Source: Herbaspirillum chlorophenolicum | Lineage (GTDB): Bacteria; Pseudomonadota; Gammaproteobacteria; Burkholderiales; Burkholderiaceae_D | Reading direction: 5' to 3' | Length of the DNA stretch: 42,429 bases | NCBI RefSeq assembly: GCF_001189955.1 | Contig: NZ_LFLT01000037.1 | Coordinates: 1 to 42,429, forward strand | Shown: piece after piece, positions 36,013 through 42,429 of the stretch | How positions within the stretch are numbered: the first letter of the stretch is position 1 | Layout of the letters: every line of letters begins with the position of its first letter | The notes under the pieces: model-generated | What the model was told of the DNA's origin: nothing | Database searches by the model: none | The model's input: only the letters and a program-made list of their open reading frames with translations | Program-made: the position numbers and the translations under genes

Positions 36013-36315
36013 ATGGAACTGACACCAAGGGAAAAAGACAAGCTGCTGATCTTCACCGCAGCCCTGCTGGCCGAACGCCGCAAGGCGCGCGGGCTGAAGC
36101 TCAACTATCCGGAATCGGTGGCGCTGATCACCGCCGCCATCATGGAAGGTGCGCGCGACGGCAAGACCGTGGCCGAACTGATGTCGGAAGGCACCACCAT
36201 CCTCACGCGCGCCGACGTCATGGAGGGCGTGCCGGAAATGATCCCCGATATCCAGGTGGAAGCCACCTTCCCGGACGGCAGCAAACTGGTGACCGTCCAC
36301 CATCCGATTCCCTGA
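36013..36315 (+). CDS. ureA: Urease subunit gamma
   Basis: The 100-aa smallest structural subunit. [57 protein letters not shown] is the classic gamma sequence, and the C-terminal VTVHHPIP is also typical. A gggag site precedes the ATG. It starts 62 bp after ureD, and ureB follows after 13 bp, so these are separate subunits rather than the fused UreAB of Helicobacter. Confidence 0.98.
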   Translation: MELTPREKDKLLIFTAALLAERRKARGLKLNYPESVALITAAIMEGARDGKTVAELMSEGTTILTRADVMEGVPEMIPDIQVEATFPDGSKLVTVHHPIP

Positions 36316-36328
36316 ACAGGAGCACGCC

Positions 36329-36649
36329 ATGATCCCAGGCGAAATGCTGGTCGAACCCGGCGACATCGAACTCAATGTCGGCCGCGCCACCGCGACCGTC
36401 ACCGTGGCCAACAGCGGCGACCGCCCGATCCAGGTCGGTTCGCACTTCCACTTCTACGAAACCAACCCGGCGCTGCTGTTCGAGCGCGATACGGCCTACG
36501 GCATGCGCCTGAACATCGCCGCCGGCACCGCGGTGCGCTTCGAGCCGGGCCAGCAGCGCACGGTCGAGCTGGTGGCGCTGGCGGGCGACCGCCGCGTATA
36601 TGGTTTCAACGCGCTGGTGATGGACGGCCTCAAGAAACGGAAAGGGTAA
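36329..36649 (+). CDS. ureB: Urease subunit beta
   Basis: A 106-aa structural subunit with [43 protein letters not shown] and [29 protein letters not shown]. An aggag site precedes the ATG; the gap to ureC is 4 bp, indicating tight coupling. Length typical. Confidence 0.98.
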   Translation: MIPGEMLVEPGDIELNVGRATATVTVANSGDRPIQVGSHFHFYETNPALLFERDTAYGMRLNIAAGTAVRFEPGQQRTVELVALAGDRRVYGFNALVMDGLKKRKG

Positions 36650-36653
36650 GACG

Positions 36654-38353
<1,700 letters not shown>

Positions 38354-38354
<1 letters not shown>

Positions 38355-38887
38355 TGCTTATGCTGACACTCAATACAAAAATCGAACAGTCCGACAAGAT
38401 CGACGGCGAGCTGGTGCTGCCCTATGACCAGCGCGAGAAGAGCCGCCTGCGCGCCACCATGGTTTCCGGCGAAGATGTGGCGGTGTTCACGCTGCGCGGC
38501 ACGGTGCTGCGCGACGGTGACTTGCTGCGCGGCGACGATGGCCGCGTGGTGAAGATCACCGCCGCGCTGGAACCTACCTACCGCGTCGACGTGGCCGACG
38601 CGCACCTGCTGCTGCGCTGCGCCTTCCATCTCGGCAACCGCCACACGCAGGCGCACATCGGCCATGAGGGCGGCGCCGGTTTCCTGCGCATTCGCAAGGA
38701 TCCGGTGCTCAAGGAAATGCTGGAAGGCCTGGGAGCACGCGTGTCCGAAGAGCAGGCCGCGTTCGAACCGGAAGCGGGCGCCTATGGCGGCGGCCATCAC
38801 CATTATGGCGATGACCACCACAATCCGCTGGCGCCAATTCCGCTGCGCCAGAAAATCCATCGTCCCAGCGATCCGAAGGAATCCTGA
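38354..38887 (+). CDS. ureE: Urease accessory protein UreE (nickel metallochaperone)
   Basis: 177 aa, a cytosolic nickel carrier that feeds UreG. N-domain LTLNTKIEQSDKIDGELVLPYDQREKSRLRATMVSGEDVAVFTLRGTVLRDGDLL; C-domain DAHLLLRCAFHLGNRHTQAHIG with the dimer-interface metal site; then a His-rich tail, GGGHHHYGDDHHN, near the end. The start at 38354 overlaps the ureC stop (TAATG), favouring re-initiation; ATG 38360, two codons later, is equally possible. Length normal for the His-tailed type. Confidence 0.95.
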
Positions 38888-38892
38888 GCGCC

Positions 38893-39573
38893 ATGCAAGC
38901 CACCGCCCTGCTCCACCTGCTGCAGCTGTCCAGCCCGTCGCTGCCGATTGGCGCATACAGCTATTCGCAGGGCCTGGAAGCGGCCATCGAAAACGGCAGC
39001 GTGAAGAACGAGGCCGACGCCCGTGCCTGGATCGCGCAGGCTTTGCATGACGTGGTGGCGCGCTTCGAGGCGCCGGTCTTCGTGCGTCTGATGCAAGCCT
39101 TCCAGGCACGCGACGCCGCAGCGGTCGCGCTGTGGACCGAGCGCTTCACGGCCGCGCGCGATACCTCGGAATTCCGCGCCGAGACAATCCAGATGGGCTA
39201 TTCGCTGGGCAAGCTGGCCGCCGACCTCAAGCTGGGCGACGCGGATCTGTTGGCGATCCTGCAGGCGCAACCCGAGATACCGCTGCCCACTGCATTGGCG
39301 TTCGCTGCCGTGGCACTGGAGGTACCGCCGGCCGAAGCGGTGCTGGGCATGCTGTTTTCCTGGGCCGAGAACCAGGTGCTGGCATGCGTGAAGACCGTGC
39401 CGCTGGGCCAGGTCGCCGGCCAGCGCATGCTGCTGGCGCTGCGCCCGGAACTGGAACAGGCGGCGGCCACGGCGCAAGCGCTGCAGGACGACGAACTGTC
39501 GAACTGGTCGCCCGGCCTGTCGCTGCTGTCGATGCAGCACGAGGTGCAGTACAGCCGCATCTACCGATCCTGA
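38893..39573 (+). CDS. ureF: Urease accessory protein UreF
   Basis: A 226-aa all-helical protein that links UreD to UreG. Typical sequence: [39 protein letters not shown] at the start, SLGKLAADL in the middle, and [25 protein letters not shown] at the C-terminus. An aagga site lies ~11 bases before the ATG, within the end of ureE (gap 5 bp). Confidence 0.96.
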   Translation: MQATALLHLLQLSSPSLPIGAYSYSQGLEAAIENGSVKNEADARAWIAQALHDVVARFEAPVFVRLMQAFQARDAAAVALWTERFTAARDTSEFRAETIQMGYSLGKLAADLKLGDADLLAILQAQPEIPLPTALAFAAVALEVPPAEAVLGMLFSWAENQVLACVKTVPLGQVAGQRMLLALRPELEQAAATAQALQDDELSNWSPGLSLLSMQHEVQYSRIYRS

Positions 39574-39613
39574 CGCTAACCCGAACATTCAACACCACCA
39601 AGAGACAGAACCT

Positions 39614-40246
39614 ATGAGCAACCCTACTTCCAATCCGCTGCGCGTGGGCATCGGCGGCCCGGTCGGCTCCGGCAAGACGGCGCTGTGCGAAATGCTGTGC
39701 AAGCGCATGCGCGACCACTACGACATGGCCGTCATCACCAATGACATTTACACCAAGGAAGACATGGAGATCCTGCTGCGCGCCGATGCACTGCCGGCCG
39801 AGCGCCTGATGGGTGTGGAGACCGGCGGCTGCCCGCACACGGCGATCCGCGAAGATGCCTCCATCAACCTGGAAGCGATCGCGCGCATGAGCGCCGACTT
39901 CCCCGACCTCGACCTGATCCTGGTGGAATCCGGCGGCGACAACCTGGCTGCCACCTTCAGCCCGGAACTGTCGGACCTGACCATCTACGTGATCGATGTG
40001 GCCGGCGGCGAGAAGATCCCGCGCAAGGGCGGCCCCGGCATTACGCGTTCGGATCTGCTGATCATCAACAAGACCGACCTGGCGCCTTACGTGGGCGCAA
40101 ACCTGGATGTCATGGCGGCCGATGCCAAGCGCATGCGCGGCGACCGGCCGTTCGTGTTTACCAACCTGCGCAGCGGCGACGGCGTGGAAAAGGTGATCGA
40201 CTACATCCGCAAGCAAGGCCTGCTGGACAACAAACCGAAGAACTGA
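39614..40246 (+). CDS. ureG: Urease accessory protein UreG (GTPase)
   Basis: A 210-aa SIMIBI-class GTPase that hydrolyses GTP to drive nickel insertion. Walker A at 14-22 (GGPVGSGKT), the metal-binding [11 protein letters not shown] (Cys-Pro-His motif), [18 protein letters not shown] (Walker B/switch), and [13 protein letters not shown] (guanine specificity NKTD). Start 40 bp after ureF with a gaga-type site. Very secure. Confidence 0.98.
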   Translation: MSNPTSNPLRVGIGGPVGSGKTALCEMLCKRMRDHYDMAVITNDIYTKEDMEILLRADALPAERLMGVETGGCPHTAIREDASINLEAIARMSADFPDLDLILVESGGDNLAATFSPELSDLTIYVIDVAGGEKIPRKGGPGITRSDLLIINKTDLAPYVGANLDVMAADAKRMRGDRPFVFTNLRSGDGVEKVIDYIRKQGLLDNKPKN

Positions 40247-40302
40247 CGTGCCGCACTGCGCCGTCCCATCCAACGATTTCAGATCTGCACAAGGAGAAAA
40301 AC

Positions 40303-40914
40303 ATGTTTGCACTTTCGACCAAGAACCGCACTCGCCTGGGCGTACTGGCCGTGGCGGCACTGGCCGCCAGTTCGGCTGCGGCGCACCCCGGCCATCCTGA
40401 TTCGGTGATGAATGCCTCGGCCAGCTTCATGAGCGGCTTCGAGCATCCGTTTTCAGGCATCGACCATCTGCTGGCCATGCTGGCCGTCGGCCTGTGGGCC
40501 GCGCAGAACAAGCGGCGTGCGCTATGGGTGCTGCCGCTGGCCTTCCCGCTGATGATGGTGGTAGGCGCACTGTTGGCGATCGCAGGCCTGAACGTGCCGG
40601 CAGTGGAAACCGGCATTGCCGCGTCGGTGGCAGTACTGGGCTTGCTGATCGCTTTCGCGGTGCGCATGCCGCTGTGGGGCAGCACACTGGTGGTGTCGCT
40701 GTTCGCGCTGTTCCATGGCTATGCGCACGGCACTGAACTGCCGCACGGATCAATGGCCGCGATGTATGGCGCCGGCTTCATCCTGGCCACCGCACTGCTG
40801 CATGCGGCCGGATTGATCGTGGGCGTAGTGGCAGGTCGGAAGATGGCCGACCGCGTTGTGCGCATCGGCGGTGCAGGTATTGCCGCTGTAGGTGCTTATC
40901 TGCTGGCGGCTTGA
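40303..40914 (+). CDS. ureJ: HupE/UreJ-family nickel permease
   Basis: A 203-aa inner-membrane protein with a cleavable signal peptide (MFALSTKNRTRLGVLAVAALAASSAAA, then HPGH at the mature N-terminus) and ~6 spans. HupE/UreJ features: HPGHPDS, the motif HPFSGIDHLLAMLAVGLWA (residues ~47-65), and FHGYAHGTELPHG. Family members bring Ni2+ or Co2+ into the cytoplasm. Its place after ureG supports nickel for urease. An aaggag site precedes the ATG. It ends the operon; a GGCCGC/GCGGCC hairpin without a T run lies at 40937-40953. Confidence 0.93.
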   Translation: MFALSTKNRTRLGVLAVAALAASSAAAHPGHPDSVMNASASFMSGFEHPFSGIDHLLAMLAVGLWAAQNKRRALWVLPLAFPLMMVVGALLAIAGLNVPAVETGIAASVAVLGLLIAFAVRMPLWGSTLVVSLFALFHGYAHGTELPHGSMAAMYGAGFILATALLHAAGLIVGVVAGRKMADRVVRIGGAGIAAVGAYLLAA

Positions 40915-41031
40915 GGCCCGGCTTGTCTTGAACGGCGGCCGCCTTGTGCGGCCAGCCAGTCACTCCGTCCCTTTGTTAATCGCTCAGGAATGGGGATGCA
41001 CATCACCGGAAATCGTTTTGTTTAGTTCCAC

Positions 41032-42165
41032 ATGACTGCCTCATCTATTAAAGCTGTCACGCTTAGCGCATCGTCACGTTCCATCTTGTCGGCGGAGCAG
41101 GAAGTATTCAATACGCTGGTCCGGCAGATCGGAAGGCAGCGTGAGCAGCTTGCCGCCTGGGAGCAGGTAAGCGGCTTGTTTCAGAAGACCTATATCGCGG
41201 AGTTGCTTCCACTGCGCCTGACGGCCGGCCGTCTCACGCGTGAGCTGATACTGAAGCTGGATGCGCATGAAAACCATGAGGAGCTCAGCTCTTCGGAGCG
41301 GCAGACGATATCGGCATTGGTTCTCAAGCTGCTGCAGGAGTTTGATAGCGACGCATTGGATGCTGAACTCAAGGTAATCTACAACCGGCATGGTTCTTCC
41401 GACTATGACCAGGAAGTGGCGCTTGAAGTGGCAGAGATGAAAGCTGAGCTTGAACAGATGTTCGGCGAGTCGCTTGGTGAAGATCTTGATCTGAATTCGC
41501 GGGAAGAACTGATGCGACGAGCGCGCGCCAAGCTGGCGCAGCATGAAGCCAGGGAGGCGGCTAAAGAAGAAGCGCGAGCGCGAAGGAAAGATGAAAAGGC
41601 TTCGAAAGCTGGCCGCAAGAAGGCCGGAACATCAACGGAATCCCCGTTACGGAAAGAAAAATTGCAGGCTGAGTTGACCCAACCGCTGCGAGAGATCTAT
41701 CGCAAACTGGCCAGCGCCTTGCATCCGGATCGTGAACCTGATGCCGAACTGCGGGTACGCAAGACCGAACTCATGCAGTCATTGAACCAGGCCTATGCCG
41801 CGCAAGATCTTCTGCGCCTGTTGGAACTGCAAATCGAACTTCAACAGATCGATCGGGATGCATTGCATGACATTGGCGATGATCGGCTCAGACAATACAA
41901 CAGCTTGTTGCGGGATCAGCTGACGGTGCTTGAAGGTGAGATCCGGCAGACTGAAGCGCAATTTGTTCACAGCTATGGCCTGGCATCTTCCCGGAGACTG
42001 ACGCCGGATAACCTTATCGCTTCGCTGCATGCCGAAATGGAAGAGGTGAGAGTGAGTGTCGATGCAATGGAAGGTAACCTGGGAAAGTTTTCCGACCTTA
42101 AGGTGTTGAAGCGCTGGCTCAAGGATGTGAAGAAGAACATCAGAGCGTCAACAATGGATAGCTGA
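41032..42165 (+). CDS. J-domain protein of unusual architecture
   Basis: A 377-aa soluble protein. Residues ~20-150 are helical (SAEQEVFNTLVRQIGRQREQLAAWEQV...), ~160-205 are a charged coiled-coil-like stretch (RARAKLAQHEAREAAKEEARARR), and ~205-262 form a J domain with H231-P-D (LREIYRKLASALHPDREPDAELRVRKTELMQSLNQAYAAQDLLRLLELQ). The remaining ~110 residues are helical. Canonical DnaJ has its J domain at the N-terminus; here it is central, so this would be a specialised Hsp70 co-chaperone. Client unknown. Codon use is less GC-biased than the ure genes. No clear ribosome site. The 117-bp gap before it shows no strong promoter. Confidence 0.85.
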   Translation: MTASSIKAVTLSASSRSILSAEQEVFNTLVRQIGRQREQLAAWEQVSGLFQKTYIAELLPLRLTAGRLTRELILKLDAHENHEELSSSERQTISALVLKLLQEFDSDALDAELKVIYNRHGSSDYDQEVALEVAEMKAELEQMFGESLGEDLDLNSREELMRRARAKLAQHEAREAAKEEARARRKDEKASKAGRKKAGTSTESPLRKEKLQAELTQPLREIYRKLASALHPDREPDAELRVRKTELMQSLNQAYAAQDLLRLLELQIELQQIDRDALHDIGDDRLRQYNSLLRDQLTVLEGEIRQTEAQFVHSYGLASSRRLTPDNLIASLHAEMEEVRVSVDAMEGNLGKFSDLKVLKRWLKDVKKNIRASTMDS

Positions 42166-42208
42166 AGGTGCTGTTTTCTTGCTGAGTCGTCTCTAGCAAA
42201 GAATTTGT

Positions 42209-42228
42209 GCGAAGTATTAATACTTCGC
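42209..42228. promoter_or_regulatory. Perfect 20-bp palindrome
   Basis: GCGAAGTATTAATACTTCGC reads identically on both strands, 43 bp after the J-domain gene and just before a terminator. It may be a dimeric regulator site or an RNA hairpin. The stretch 42262-42429 beyond holds no convincing gene, only purine-rich sequence with a gttgagat repeat near 42300-42318. Confidence 0.6.
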
Positions 42229-42234
42229 TGAGAT

Positions 42235-42260
42235 AAAAAGCCGGCATCAGCCGGCTTTTT
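42235..42260. terminator. Intrinsic terminator after the J-domain gene
   Basis: Perfect 11-bp stem aaaaagccggc (42235-42245) and gccggcttttt (42250-42260), loop atca, with A and T runs on either side. Active on both strands by design. Confidence 0.9.
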
Positions 42261-42429
42261 TATTGCGGGTGGCTGGAGGTAGCACCTAGATAAATAGGCT
42301 GTTGAGATGTTGAGATGGAGAAGAAGTGCTGCCGAGGAGGAGTAGCGGGAGCTACGTGTATCCCTGGCGAGGAGAGAGGCCGTTGTGCCGGCGAGTTTGG
42401 CCGGTAGTTGTGGATGTTGAGTAAAGATC

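Noticed and set aside
40937..40953. Hairpin GGCCGC/GCGGCC after ureJ as an intrinsic terminator
   Set aside because: Only six pairs and no T run; noted under ureJ but not listed as a terminator.
42262..42429. Gene or mobile-element end at the right edge
   Set aside because: No frame with a plausible start or domain and no terminal inverted repeat; only short gttgagat repeats.

Overview
The window is GC-rich (roughly 60-65% by eye), densely coded chromosomal DNA. Gene content and protein style point to a betaproteobacterium of the Oxalobacteraceae, most like Herbaspirillum: a liu (leucine/isovalerate) cluster, a urea ABC transporter directly upstream of a urease operon with a ureJ-type nickel permease, EttA, RarD, and a Crp/Fnr regulator divergent from an acyl-CoA ligase. 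The taxonomic call is inference from gene content. I saw no rRNA, tRNA, CRISPR array, complete insertion sequence or prophage.

Layout. (1) 1-7502: liu cluster on the + strand (liuB, an unexpected secreted alpha/beta hydrolase, liuD, an MBL-fold hydrolase, a YbaK-type deacylase, liuE), closed by a perfect hairpin terminator. (2) 7503-13955: mixed single genes: a possible 50-aa membrane protein, a nitronate monooxygenase, an 85-aa charged protein behind a strong palindrome, an alpha/beta hydrolase, two MFS transporters and a stand-alone HD-GYP protein. (3) 14001-16097: a visibly more AT-rich two-gene insert, with a CxxC/SH/CxxC zinc-finger protein and a DUF6602-like protein. This is the best candidate for an undescribed, possibly defence-related module. 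(4) 16138-18732: hisC, an AraC-like regulator and a Crp/Fnr regulator on the minus strand, the last divergent from an acyl-CoA ligase at 18911. (5) 20603-27635: minus-strand genes: an orphan periplasmic binding protein, a bile-acid:sodium symporter homologue, a small lipoprotein, ettA, rarD and a Bcr/CflA efflux pump. (6) 27890-28717: a ferritin-like diiron protein. (7) 29103-34864: urtABCDE, the high-affinity urea ABC transporter, preceded by two sigma-54-type -24/-12 elements and an NtrC-like dyad, and ended by a hairpin terminator. (8) 35027-40914: ureDABCEFG-ureJ, the urease structural genes, nickel-insertion chaperones and nickel permease. (9) 41032-42165: a J-domain protein of unusual architecture, followed by a perfect 20-bp palindrome and a terminator.

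How it works together. The liu enzymes take 3-methylcrotonyl-CoA from leucine/isovalerate to 3-methylglutaconyl-CoA (LiuB+LiuD). After hydration, LiuE cleaves HMG-CoA to acetoacetate and acetyl-CoA. Urea is bound by UrtA, imported through UrtB/UrtC at the expense of ATP hydrolysed by UrtD/UrtE, and hydrolysed by UreABC to ammonia. UreDEFG, with nickel probably supplied through UreJ, mature the enzyme. The sigma-54-type elements suggest that urea uptake is switched on by nitrogen limitation through NtrC.
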